Shown here: positions 34,727-43,436 of the stretch, in pieces | Position numbering within the stretch: position 1 is the first letter of the stretch | Layout of the letters: every line of letters begins with the position of its first letter | Assembly (NCBI RefSeq): GCF_042695135.1 | Contig: NZ_CP170547.1 | Coordinates: 1,984,001-2,048,000 of the forward strand | Source: Epilithonimonas sp042695135 | GTDB taxonomy: Bacteria > Bacteroidota > Bacteroidia > Flavobacteriales > Weeksellaceae | Length of the DNA: 64,000 nucleotides | Reading direction: 5' to 3' | Notes under the pieces: model-generated | The model's database searches: none | The model's input: the letters and a program-made list of their open reading frames with translations, nothing else | What the model was told of the DNA's origin: nothing | Translations under genes and position numbers: made by a program

Positions 34727-35872
34727 ATGTCGAAGTTTGATGATATCAGGCCTTTTTATGATCACGAGGTGAATGATGCCCTGTTGAGCGTAGCAAAGCA
34801 TCCAATGATGAAAGCACTGATGCGTTTTACTTTTCCTGATCGTGATGAGCAGTTTTGGCTGGAGGAATTCCGGAACGTTCATTCTATCAGTGATTTTCAG
34901 AGCAAATTCATATCCCAGACTGTTCTTCAGATTCTTGAAAGAAGTTCAGATGGATTAAGCACATCGGGCTTTGATGATTTGGATAAAAATCAGTCTTATC
35001 TTTTTATTTCCAACCACAGAGATATTGTTTTGGATACTTGTCTTATTAATCTGGTTCTGCTGGATCGTGGGCTTATAATGACGTCTTCCGCGATTGGTGA
35101 TAATCTGGTTCAGAAATCTTTTCTGCACATATTAGCAAAATTAAATCGTAACTTTTTGGTTCAGAGAGATCTGCCGATTCGTGAGCAGCTAAGCAGTTCC
35201 AGACTGATGTCAGAATATATTCAGAATCTGTTGCATACGGAAAATCGTTCCGTATGGATTGCACAACGCGAAGGCCGTACAAAAGACGGTAACGATGCAA
35301 CTCAGCAAGGTGTTTTGAAGATGCTGGCAATGGCAGCGGGAGATCTTCCGTTAACAGATTTTCTTAAAAGCCTGAAAATAGTTCCCTTGTCAATTTCTTA
35401 TGAATATGATCCTACAGATGTGCTCAAGATCCCGCAGCTGATGGCCAAATCAAGAAACGAAGTTTATATTAAAGATGATAATGAAGATTTTAACACAATG
35501 CTGAGCGGCGTATTGGGACAGAAAAAACATATTCATCTGCATGCTGGTAAAGTGCTCGATTCTGAGTTCGATAACATTGCATCTTGCTTCGAAAACAAAA
35601 ATAAGCAGCTTCAGGCAATCGCACAGATTATTGACGATTCCATTATTCGCAATTACAAGCTCTGGCCGACCAATTTTATCGCTTACGATCTCCTTCATAA
35701 GTCCGGTCAGTATTCTGAATATTATACAGAAAATGAAAGACAACTTTTTGAAAGAAGATTGGAAATGCGGATAGATGTTTCTGACCAGGATTTAAAAAAC
35801 AGCTTTCTGGCGATGTACGCAAATCCAGTCGTCAACAAAATGAAATACTCGGAAAATGCTTTATTAAAATGA
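34727..35872 (+). CDS. PlsC-type glycerolipid acyltransferase
   Basis: Likely transfers an acyl chain to a phospholipid or aminolipid precursor at the inner membrane. The acyltransferase motif appears as SNHRDIVLD (~residue 93), where the His and final Asp are five residues apart instead of the usual four; the Asp two positions after the His may be functional. REGRTKDG is the substrate-binding EGxR-type motif, and VPLSISYEYDPTDV fits the fourth motif. 381 residues is longer than classic PlsC (~240), with ~80 extra residues at each end. It stands alone between a divergent AsmA-like gene and the signalling operon. Confidence 0.72.
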   Translation: MSKFDDIRPFYDHEVNDALLSVAKHPMMKALMRFTFPDRDEQFWLEEFRNVHSISDFQSKFISQTVLQILERSSDGLSTSGFDDLDKNQSYLFISNHRDIVLDTCLINLVLLDRGLIMTSSAIGDNLVQKSFLHILAKLNRNFLVQRDLPIREQLSSSRLMSEYIQNLLHTENRSVWIAQREGRTKDGNDATQQGVLKMLAMAAGDLPLTDFLKSLKIVPLSISYEYDPTDVLKIPQLMAKSRNEVYIKDDNEDFNTMLSGVLGQKKHIHLHAGKVLDSEFDNIASCFENKNKQLQAIAQIIDDSIIRNYKLWPTNFIAYDLLHKSGQYSEYYTENERQLFERRLEMRIDVSDQDLKNSFLAMYANPVVNKMKYSENALLK

Positions 35873-36051
35873 AATAATGAACAGAGTTGAGGTTTGGTAG
35901 TGTTTTTGTTCCAGAGTAAAAATGGAATTACCCAATAAGATGATTATTTCTGATAAGTCAGAAAAATTATCATTCATTTTACAAGATTATCTTAAACTTT
36001 ATTTGTTTAATATTACATAAAATAACCGTTTATTATTTAGAATTTTGTAAG

Positions 36052-36059
36052 TATTTTTG
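36052..36059 (+). promoter_or_regulatory. Putative -7 element of the signalling operon
   Basis: TATTTTTG matches TAnnTTTG 37 bases before the first kinase gene. No TTG at the usual distance upstream. Confidence 0.4.
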
Positions 36060-36096
36060 AAAACAACTATAAACTAGGTATTAGATTATTTATATT

Positions 36097-37563
36097 ATGA
36101 TCTTAATTGTTGATGATAATCAGAACAATATTTATTCGTTAAAAAAGTTACTGGAATCCAAAAATTTCCAGGTTGACACGGCAGAATCCGGAGAACAGGC
36201 GTTGGTAAAAGCATTGAAAAATAATTATGCATTGATTATTTTGGATGTTCAGATGCCCGGAATGGACGGGTTCGAAGTGGCAGAAACTTTTGCCGGATAT
36301 AGCAAGACAAAAGAAATTCCCATTATATTTCTATCTGCCGTTAATACGGAAAAACAGTTCATCACCCGTGGATATGCTTCCGGAGGTATGGATTATGTAA
36401 CCAAACCCATTGATCCGGAGATTCTACTGCTCAAAGTGCAGACTTTCTACAATATGCAGGAGAATAATCTTGCGATGAAGAAAACCCAGCAGAGTCTGGA
36501 ACTGGAGGTCAAAGGAAGGCGGGAAGCGCAAGTAACGATGAAATCCGAAATCGATCATTTTCATCTGATGCTGGAAGCGCTGCCACAGATAGCTTTTACA
36601 TTAGACGAAAAAGGAACCGTTAATTTCGTGAACAGCAAATGGTACGAATATTCTGCTTCTAATCATGATTTTCCGGAAACTCATCCGGATGACCACAGCA
36701 TTTTGCAGGAATTTGATCGCAGTAAGAAAAAAGGAAAAGCTCTGGAATTGGAGTCCCGCATCAAAAACTTGAAAACAGGAGAATTCCGGTATCATCTGCT
36801 GAGAATGTCGCCGGTCTACAGCGGGAAAACCATCAAAAACTGGGTTGGAACTTTCACAGATATTGATGATCAGAAAAAAGTCGAAAAAGAAAAAGATGAG
36901 TTCCTGAGTATTGCCAGCCACGAACTGAAAACACCTTTGACGAGCATCAAGGCTTATATGCAGTTGTTGGAGCGCAAACTCAAGATTAATGAAGAAAATG
37001 CCGAAGCAAGTTATGTAACCAAAGCTTTGTCTCAGGTAGAAAAACTTAATACACTGATCACAGATCTGCTGGATGTTTCCAAAATAGAAAATGGAAAACT
37101 GAAGATCAGTAAAAAACCGACTAATTTAGAAGCAGTTATTCAGAACGCTATAGAGACCATTCTCCAAACGCACGATAACAAAGTAAAGATCACCCGCCAC
37201 GGTTTTATTCCGGACATCCTTATTCCACTGGATGAGATCAGAATAGAGCAGGTTCTGATTAATTTCCTTACAAATGCCATCAAATATTCTCCAGAAAACA
37301 ATCAGATCATCATTACAACTTTTGTGGACGAAGATGAGATACGTGTAAGTATTACAGATTTCGGAATTGGTATTCCGGATTTCAAACAAGAGTCCGTATT
37401 CCGGAAATTTTATCGTGTAGAAGAGTCATCACTGCAGTTTCAGGGGATGGGAATCGGGTTGTACATCTGTTCAGAAATTATCAAACAGCACGATGGAACC
37501 ATTGGACTATCGAGCATAGTAGAAGAAGGTTCTACATTTTATTTCACATTACCATTAAATTAA
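36097..37563 (+). CDS. Response receiver-PAS-histidine kinase
   Basis: Cytoplasmic signalling protein with an unusual order: receiver first, kinase last. Receiver at ~1-118 (acidic pair Asp6-Asp7, phospho-acceptor Asp50 in LILDVQMPGMDGF, Lys in YVTKPIDPE), a PAS domain at ~150-255 (LEALPQIAFTLDEKGTVNFVN), HisKA with His275 in SIASHELKTPLTS, and HATPase at ~375-488 (NFLTNAIKYSPENN, DFGIGIP, GMGIGLYICSEI). No membrane segment. As the first gene of a six-gene operon it is likely controlled by phosphotransfer from the hybrid kinase that starts 7 bases downstream. Confidence 0.9.
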   Translation: MILIVDDNQNNIYSLKKLLESKNFQVDTAESGEQALVKALKNNYALIILDVQMPGMDGFEVAETFAGYSKTKEIPIIFLSAVNTEKQFITRGYASGGMDYVTKPIDPEILLLKVQTFYNMQENNLAMKKTQQSLELEVKGRREAQVTMKSEIDHFHLMLEALPQIAFTLDEKGTVNFVNSKWYEYSASNHDFPETHPDDHSILQEFDRSKKKGKALELESRIKNLKTGEFRYHLLRMSPVYSGKTIKNWVGTFTDIDDQKKVEKEKDEFLSIASHELKTPLTSIKAYMQLLERKLKINEENAEASYVTKALSQVEKLNTLITDLLDVSKIENGKLKISKKPTNLEAVIQNAIETILQTHDNKVKITRHGFIPDILIPLDEIRIEQVLINFLTNAIKYSPENNQIIITTFVDEDEIRVSITDFGIGIPDFKQESVFRKFYRVEESSLQFQGMGIGLYICSEIIKQHDGTIGLSSIVEEGSTFYFTLPLN

Positions 37564-37570
37564 TTTTTTT

Positions 37571-40500
37571 ATGCCGAGAAAAGTTATTAGAAATCTACAG
37601 GCCGGAATTGGATTCTCATTGTTTATTTTGATTGCAAGTTCGGTTGCATCATACTGGAGTATCCAGAAACAGATGGAACATCGGGAAAAAGTATCCAAAA
37701 GCAGAAAGTCTATGACAGCTGTCAAAGATGTTTTGATCGCACTTTTGGATGCAGAAACTGGTAACAGAGGATTTCAGCTCACGGGAAAAGAAAGTTTCCT
37801 GGAACCCTATAAACGTAGTATTACAGAATATCACAAAGCAATCGAGATTGCAAAAAATGACATAACAAACAAAGAGCAGATAGAACGTTTGAAAAGCCTG
37901 GAACAGAATGTTGACGGCAATATGAACAATCTGAAGCAATTTGTCCAAAACAAACGCAATGGCATTGCAATGACTCAGGACCAGATGATGCTGAGCAAAG
38001 TCTATATGGACAAATGCAGAACGCTTGTTTATAATTTTGTGCAATTTGAAGAAGCACAGCTTAGTCAAAAGAACAAAGACCTTAACAGTTCCTCTAATAC
38101 AACCGTTTTATTCATCCTATTTTCTGCGTTGGCAGCCGTTGTGGTGACGATATTTTTCTATGTCAAACTTAGAAATGATCTGCTTCGCAGAGACAAACTG
38201 GAAAAAGAACTGAAGGCAAAAGACATCGAGATTTCTAAACGTGTAAATGTTATTCAACAGGTGGCAAACAGGGTTTCAAATGGAGATTACACACAAAAGG
38301 TGGTGGATGACTTTGATGGTGATCTTGGTGATCTGGTAGATTCTCTCAATCACATGACCGATTCTTTACGGGAGTCTTTTGATAAGCTCAACAAGAGCGA
38401 CTGGCATCAGAAAGGTCTGGCTATCCTTAATGAATCTTTGGTGGGGAATAAGTCTGTTCTTCAACTTGCCATCGATGCTCTGAATCAATTGATTGAGTAT
38501 GGAAATTGTACAAACGGAGCTGTTTATCTGTTTGAAGAAGGTCAGCTGAAATTGACCACAGCTTTTGGACTGGAAAATAATATGAGGCAGGTATTCGACC
38601 TGGGAGAAGGAATGGTTGGTCAGGCTTTTGTTCAGAAAGCACCGAAGGTTTATAATGATCTTGATGAAAACGATTTTGCAGTAACTTTTGCAACCGGTAA
38701 AATCAAAATCAATGGTATTTTGTTGATGCCGATTATGTTGAATAACGAAGCTATGGGCGTTTTGGAGTTAAGCTCAAATACTAATTTTAATCAGGACTTA
38801 ATTGACTATTTCGCAGAAGGATGCCGAAATATTGCCATCGCCCTTAATGCAGCAAAAGGTCGCGAAAAAGAACAGCGCCTGCTGGAAGAAACACAGGCGC
38901 AGTCCGAAGAATTGCAGGTTCAGCATTCCGAATTGGAAAACCTGAATACAGAACTGGAGGCGCAAACCCAAAAACTGCAAGCTTCTGAAGAAGAACTGAA
39001 AGTGCAGCAGGAAGAACTGATGCAAACCAATACGGAGTTGGAAGAACGTTCAAAATTGCTGGAAGAAAAAAATCATCTGATTGCCGAAAGGAATATTGAA
39101 ATCCAGAAAAAAGCAGAAGAATTAGAATTAAGCACCAAATACAAATCTGAGTTCCTGGCGAATATGTCGCACGAATTGAGAACGCCATTGAATTCGATTC
39201 TTCTTTTGTCAAGATTAATGGCAGAAAATTCTGACAGCAACTTGAATGAAGATCAGATAGAGTCTGCAAAAGTGATCCAAAGCTCCGGAACGAGTCTTTT
39301 AACTTTGATTGATGAGATTTTGGATTTGGCTAAAATAGAATCCGGAAAAATGTCTCTTGACTATCAGGATGTTGTAATCAATGATGTGGTCAAAGATCTC
39401 AGAAATCTATTGAATCCGATTGTCAAAGAAAAAGGAATCATATTCGATATTAATGTAGATGAGAGTTTATCAAAAAACATTGAAACCGATCGTCTGAGGC
39501 TGGATCAGGTATTAAGAAATCTTTTATCCAACGCTTTGAAATTTACCAAAGAAGGCAGTGTGGAACTTAATATAAAACAAGATTCCAAAAATGAAGACTT
39601 CATAATTTTCTCTGTAAAAGATACAGGAATAGGAATTCCTGAAGAGAAACAAAGAATCATTTTCGAAGCTTTCCAGCAAGCCGATGGATCTACACAGCGA
39701 AAATTTGGGGGAACAGGTCTGGGATTGTCTATCAGCAGGGAAATTGCAAAATTATTAGGCGGAGAATTAGTTCTGAAAAGCAAAGTGAATGAAGGAAGTG
39801 AGTTCAGTCTCATTATTCCGAAAGATGAAAAAACAAAGCTTAACAGATCCGATGAAGACCAGGTTTTAGATATCGATATTGATGATGCTGAAGAATTTAA
39901 AAATATCATTGATTATAATGAATATGGAATTTCGACGCCGATCAATGATTTGCAGATCCCTGAAGACGTGGATGATGACCGCGAAAATATTGCAGAAGGT
40001 GATAAAGTGATCCTGATTGTAGAGGATGACACCAATTTTGCAAAAGCATTGCTGAAATATGCCCGTCTGCAAAACTACAAAGGTGTGGTCGCAGTAAGAG
40101 GAGATTATGCCGTTTCTGCCGCAATACAATATAGGCCTGCCGCCATTTTGCTGGATGTTCAGCTGCCTGTGAAAGATGGCTGGCAAGTGATGGATGAACT
40201 GAAATCCAATCCGCAGACCAAGCCAATTCCGGTGCACATGATGTCTTCTCTGCACGTAAGAAAACAAAGTCTGATGAAGGGTGCTATTGACTTTATCAAC
40301 AAACCTGTTGCGTTGGATCAAATGACGGAAGTTTTCAAAAAAATTGAAGAAGCGCTTAAAAAATCACCTCAGAAAGTTCTGATTGTGGAAGAGAATGCGA
40401 AGCACGCAAGTGCACTTTCTTATTTCCTGAGCAATTTTAATATCTCTCTTTCCATTGAGGATAATGTTGAAGACAGTGTAACAGCTTTGACGTCTGATAA

Positions 40501-41176
40501 GGTAGATTGTGTGATTCTGGATATTGGTCCGGCAAGAGGAAACGGCTATCAGATCGTAGAATCTATCAAAACCTATGAAGGTTTGGAAAACTTGCCGATC
40601 ATCATTTTTACCGAGAGAAATCTGACTAAATCTGAGGAATTGAAAATCAAGCAATATGCAGATTCTATTGTTGTAAAAACAGCTCATTCTTATCAAAGAA
40701 TTTTGGATGAGGTTGGATTATTCTTACATTTGGTTGAGGAAAAAAATAGTTCTGTAGAAACCATCAGAAACAAGACTTTAGGTTCATTAACAGAGGTTTT
40801 GAGCGGTAAAAAGATACTTATTACAGATGATGATGTCCGCAATATATTCTCACTTTCCAAAGCTTTGGAAAAATATAAAGTAGAGGTTGTTCTGGCAATG
40901 GACGGCAAACAGGCTTTGGATCAGATTAAGAAAAATCCGGATGTTGATGTCATTTTGATGGATATGATGATGCCGGAAATGGATGGCTATGAGACTATTC
41001 AGGAAATCAGAAAAATGCCGGAATTTAAAAGATTACCGATTATTGCAGTTACAGCAAAATCAATGATTGGTGACCGCGACAAATGTCTTCAGGCCGGAGC
41101 TTCGGATTATATCACAAAACCTGTGGATATTGATCAGTTGTTGTCACTATTGCGTGTTTGGTTGTATGAAAGTTAA
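37571..41176 (+). CDS. CHASE3-HAMP-GAF hybrid histidine kinase with three receivers
   Basis: 1201-residue membrane sensor. TM1 lies at ~12-30 and TM2 at ~180-200, enclosing a CHASE3 sensor with the typical DAETGNRGFQLTGKESFLEPY. HAMP follows at ~200-275, GAF at ~290-430 and a long Gln/Glu-rich coiled coil at ~430-525. HisKA has His534 in ANMSHELRTPLNS; the HATPase has NLLSNALKFTKEG, DTGIGIPEEKQ and GGTGLGLSI. Three receivers follow with acceptors Asp862, Asp984 and Asp1131. The middle receiver is divergent (EE for the acidic pair, DIGPARGNGY). No extracellular ligand can be named. Tightly spaced with both neighbours. Confidence 0.92.
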   Translation: MPRKVIRNLQAGIGFSLFILIASSVASYWSIQKQMEHREKVSKSRKSMTAVKDVLIALLDAETGNRGFQLTGKESFLEPYKRSITEYHKAIEIAKNDITNKEQIERLKSLEQNVDGNMNNLKQFVQNKRNGIAMTQDQMMLSKVYMDKCRTLVYNFVQFEEAQLSQKNKDLNSSSNTTVLFILFSALAAVVVTIFFYVKLRNDLLRRDKLEKELKAKDIEISKRVNVIQQVANRVSNGDYTQKVVDDFDGDLGDLVDSLNHMTDSLRESFDKLNKSDWHQKGLAILNESLVGNKSVLQLAIDALNQLIEYGNCTNGAVYLFEEGQLKLTTAFGLENNMRQVFDLGEGMVGQAFVQKAPKVYNDLDENDFAVTFATGKIKINGILLMPIMLNNEAMGVLELSSNTNFNQDLIDYFAEGCRNIAIALNAAKGREKEQRLLEETQAQSEELQVQHSELENLNTELEAQTQKLQASEEELKVQQEELMQTNTELEERSKLLEEKNHLIAERNIEIQKKAEELELSTKYKSEFLANMSHELRTPLNSILLLSRLMAENSDSNLNEDQIESAKVIQSSGTSLLTLIDEILDLAKIESGKMSLDYQDVVINDVVKDLRNLLNPIVKEKGIIFDINVDESLSKNIETDRLRLDQVLRNLLSNALKFTKEGSVELNIKQDSKNEDFIIFSVKDTGIGIPEEKQRIIFEAFQQADGSTQRKFGGTGLGLSISREIAKLLGGELVLKSKVNEGSEFSLIIPKDEKTKLNRSDEDQVLDIDIDDAEEFKNIIDYNEYGISTPINDLQIPEDVDDDRENIAEGDKVILIVEDDTNFAKALLKYARLQNYKGVVAVRGDYAVSAAIQYRPAAILLDVQLPVKDGWQVMDELKSNPQTKPIPVHMMSSLHVRKQSLMKGAIDFINKPVALDQMTEVFKKIEEALKKSPQKVLIVEENAKHASALSYFLSNFNISLSIEDNVEDSVTALTSDKVDCVILDIGPARGNGYQIVESIKTYEGLENLPIIIFTERNLTKSEELKIKQYADSIVVKTAHSYQRILDEVGLFLHLVEEKNSSVETIRNKTLGSLTEVLSGKKILITDDDVRNIFSLSKALEKYKVEVVLAMDGKQALDQIKKNPDVDVILMDMMMPEMDGYETIQEIRKMPEFKRLPIIAVTAKSMIGDRDKCLQAGASDYITKPVDIDQLLSLLRVWLYES

Positions 41177-41191
41177 ACTGTTTAAATTTTT

Positions 41192-41557
41192 ATGAGTAAG
41201 AAAATTTTAATTGTGGATGATGATCCTAATAATATTTTTGCTTTAAGATTAACTCTCAAAGCCCGCAAATATCAGCTCGAAAGTTGTATGATGGCAGATG
41301 AAGCGATCCGGATTTTAAAAGAAGATAAGGATTTCTGCGTTGTCTTGATGGATATGATGATGCCGGAAATAGACGGTTATGAAGCTATTAAAATAATCCG
41401 CAATACACCGGACATCAGTAAAACGCCAATTATTGCAGTCACTGCGCAGGCAATGGATGAAGACAGACAGAAGTGCCTGGAAGCCGGCGCTCAGGATTAT
41501 ATCAAAAAACCAATAGATGTAGATTTATTAATAACTGCCATAGAAAAACACTGCTAA
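41192..41557 (+). CDS. Single-domain response regulator
   Basis: 121-residue receiver without an output domain: ILIVDDDPNNIFAL at the N-terminus, acceptor Asp in CVVLMDMMMPEIDGYEA, and YIKKPIDVD with the conserved Lys. It closely resembles the third receiver of the preceding hybrid kinase (both have DMMMPE-DGYE), suggesting duplication. Its stop shares one base with the cheR start, so the two are coupled. It probably shuttles phosphate or controls the CheR/CheB pair. Confidence 0.9.
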   Translation: MSKKILIVDDDPNNIFALRLTLKARKYQLESCMMADEAIRILKEDKDFCVVLMDMMMPEIDGYEAIKIIRNTPDISKTPIIAVTAQAMDEDRQKCLEAGAQDYIKKPIDVDLLITAIEKHC

Positions 41558-42387
41558 TGCTGGAACCAAGTATCGTAAAGGATAATGAAGTGGAACATCT
41601 GATAAAAGATGTCTATGAATATTACGGCTATGATTTTTCTCTCTACAGCCGCGCATCTTTCACAAGAAGGGTCAACCGGATATGTATGATAGACAGATTT
41701 GCCAGCTACGCAGAACTGCGTTATCAGGTTCTGAATGATGCAGAGTATTTTAAACATTTTATAGAAGAAATTACGGTGAATGTTACCGAGATGTTCCGTG
41801 ATCCTCTTTTTTTTAAATCACTTCGGGAAAAGATCTTACCTCAGTTGGGGACTTTCCCTTTGATAAGGATTTGGGTGGCGGGTTGTTCAACCGGCGAAGA
41901 AGCTTACTCGATTGCAATTCTTCTGAAAGAGGCAGGACTCTATCACAAATGTTTGATTTACGGAACCGATATCAACCCATCCGTTCTGGAAACAGCACGA
42001 TCCGGTGTTTTTCCGATGCATCATATGAAAACCTATTCGGAAAATTACATGCTTTCTGGTGGAAAAAAAGATTTCTCAGATTATTACACAGCTAATTATG
42101 ACAGTGCAAAATTTGACAAAAGTCTTCAGGAAAAACTGATATTGTCAACACACAATCTCGTTTCAGACAGTTCTTTTAACAGTTTCCAGTTGATAGTCTG
42201 CCGGAATGTTTTGATCTATTTTGATAAAGAATTGCAGGAACGCGTGTTTGAACTTTTTAATGCAAGTCTGGAGAATTTGGGTTATCTGGCATTAGGATCG
42301 AAAGAAACGCTTCGTTTTTCGAATTTGGGTAAGTTTTACCATCAGATTGATGATCAGAAAATCTGGAAAAAAGTAGATCATAACTAA
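41557..42387 (+). CDS. cheR: CheR-type protein-glutamate methyltransferase
   Basis: 276-residue SAM-dependent methyltransferase. The frame extends upstream to 41473 inside the receiver gene, but the ATG at 41557 overlaps the receiver stop and gives the normal CheR length, so I choose it. The N-terminal helical domain carries FTRRVNRICM, then the SAM-binding motif IWVAGCSTGEEAYSIAILL, IYGTDINPSVLETAR and FQLIVCRNVLIYFD, all diagnostic of CheR. No chemoreceptor or CheA/CheW is nearby, so the target is not obviously a chemotaxis receptor; methylation of the hybrid kinase or another protein is inference. Confidence 0.9.
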   Translation: MLEPSIVKDNEVEHLIKDVYEYYGYDFSLYSRASFTRRVNRICMIDRFASYAELRYQVLNDAEYFKHFIEEITVNVTEMFRDPLFFKSLREKILPQLGTFPLIRIWVAGCSTGEEAYSIAILLKEAGLYHKCLIYGTDINPSVLETARSGVFPMHHMKTYSENYMLSGGKKDFSDYYTANYDSAKFDKSLQEKLILSTHNLVSDSSFNSFQLIVCRNVLIYFDKELQERVFELFNASLENLGYLALGSKETLRFSNLGKFYHQIDDQKIWKKVDHN

Positions 42388-42390
42388 GTC

Positions 42391-42963
42391 ATGGAAACAG
42401 CGGGTTCCAAAACAGAATTAGTAGTCATAGGCGGATCTGCAGGCAGTTTGCAGGTCATTTTGGAAATGCTCAAAAATCTGAATGATAAGCTAAGCTTTTC
42501 TGTACTGCTTATTCTTCATCGCAAAGCGCAGGCAGCAAGTATTCTTCCCAAGTTATTACAGCAGTTTTCGACTAAAGAAGTCATTGAGGTTGAGGATAAA
42601 ACAGATATTCAGAAAAACAAAATATACATTGTACCTTCGGATTATCATTTACTATTTGAAAATAAAAACATAGTTTCGCTGGACAGTTCGGAAAAAATAT
42701 ATTATTCGCGTCCATCTATAGATGTAACTTTCAAATCGGCGTCAGAAATATTCGGAGAAAGTCTTGTAGGAGTTCTATTGTCAGGGGCAAATTCTGATGG
42801 GATAGAAGGTTTGAAATATATCAAAAAAAATAATGGGAAAGTCTGGATTCAGGATCCCGAAACTGCGGATGTGGATTATATGCCAAGACATGCGATGCAG
42901 GAAGTAAAATATGATCTTTTAATAAAGCCTGAGAATCTGGCAAAACAAATCAATCAACTATAA
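42391..42963 (+). CDS. cheB: CheB-type methylesterase catalytic domain
   Basis: 190-residue protein consisting only of the CheB catalytic domain, without the receiver that controls classical CheB. The triad is visible: Ser16 in VIGGSAGS, His43 in LILHRK, Asp136 in LLSGANSDG. VDYMPRHAMQ near the C-terminus corresponds to the family's ...MPRxA segment. It begins 3 bases after cheR and is followed 25 bases later by a separate receiver. It should reverse CheR methylation of an unidentified target, perhaps under control of one of the stand-alone receivers. Confidence 0.9.
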   Translation: METAGSKTELVVIGGSAGSLQVILEMLKNLNDKLSFSVLLILHRKAQAASILPKLLQQFSTKEVIEVEDKTDIQKNKIYIVPSDYHLLFENKNIVSLDSSEKIYYSRPSIDVTFKSASEIFGESLVGVLLSGANSDGIEGLKYIKKNNGKVWIQDPETADVDYMPRHAMQEVKYDLLIKPENLAKQINQL

Positions 42964-42988
42964 AATAATATAAGCTAGCTAATATAAC

Positions 42989-43348
42989 ATGAAGAAAATC
43001 TTAATTTTTGACGATGATACAAGTATCTTAGAAGTAATCAGCATTATTTTTGAAGAAAATGGATACAAGGTAGAAATCTCCGAAACCTCGCACGATATCA
43101 TAGAAAAGGTTTCCACATTCCGTCCAGATGTGATTCTGATGGACAATTGGATCCCGAATATCGGCGGTGTGGAGGCAACCAGGCTGCTAAAAAGTCATGA
43201 GGATTTTAAAAACATCCCTGTTATCTATGTCACTGCGAATAATGATATTGCATCATTAGCCGAAAGTGCTCAGGCAGACGATTATGTTGCGAAACCATTC
43301 AACTTGGAAGATCTTGAAGTAATGGTTGCCAAATATATGAAGGACTGA
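42989..43348 (+). CDS. Single-domain response regulator
   Basis: 119-residue receiver: ILIFDDDTSILEVISIIFEE, acceptor Asp in VILMDNWIPNIGGVEA, conserved Thr in IYVTANN and Lys in YVAKPFNLEDLE. It is the last gene of the kinase/CheR/CheB operon and is followed by a terminator. It may be the receiver half functionally separated from the CheB domain upstream. Confidence 0.9.
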   Translation: MKKILIFDDDTSILEVISIIFEENGYKVEISETSHDIIEKVSTFRPDVILMDNWIPNIGGVEATRLLKSHEDFKNIPVIYVTANNDIASLAESAQADDYVAKPFNLEDLEVMVAKYMKD

Positions 43349-43389
43349 AACTAAGTTCTTGTCGTTTGATAATAAGATCATAATAATAT

Positions 43390-43417
43390 AAAACCTGACC
43401 AAAAAAGATCAGGTTTT
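43390..43417. terminator. Bidirectional terminator
   Basis: AAAACCTGA and TCAGGTTTT form a 9-base stem around a ten-base A-rich loop. It ends the signalling operon on the + strand and the T9SS cargo gene on the minus strand. Confidence 0.82.
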
Positions 43418-43436
43418 ATAAATCTGAATTGAAAAA

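Noticed and set aside
41473..41556. Upstream extension of cheR into the receiver gene
   Set aside because: The ATG at 41557 overlaps the receiver stop by one base and yields the usual CheR length; the extension lies in another frame of a real gene.
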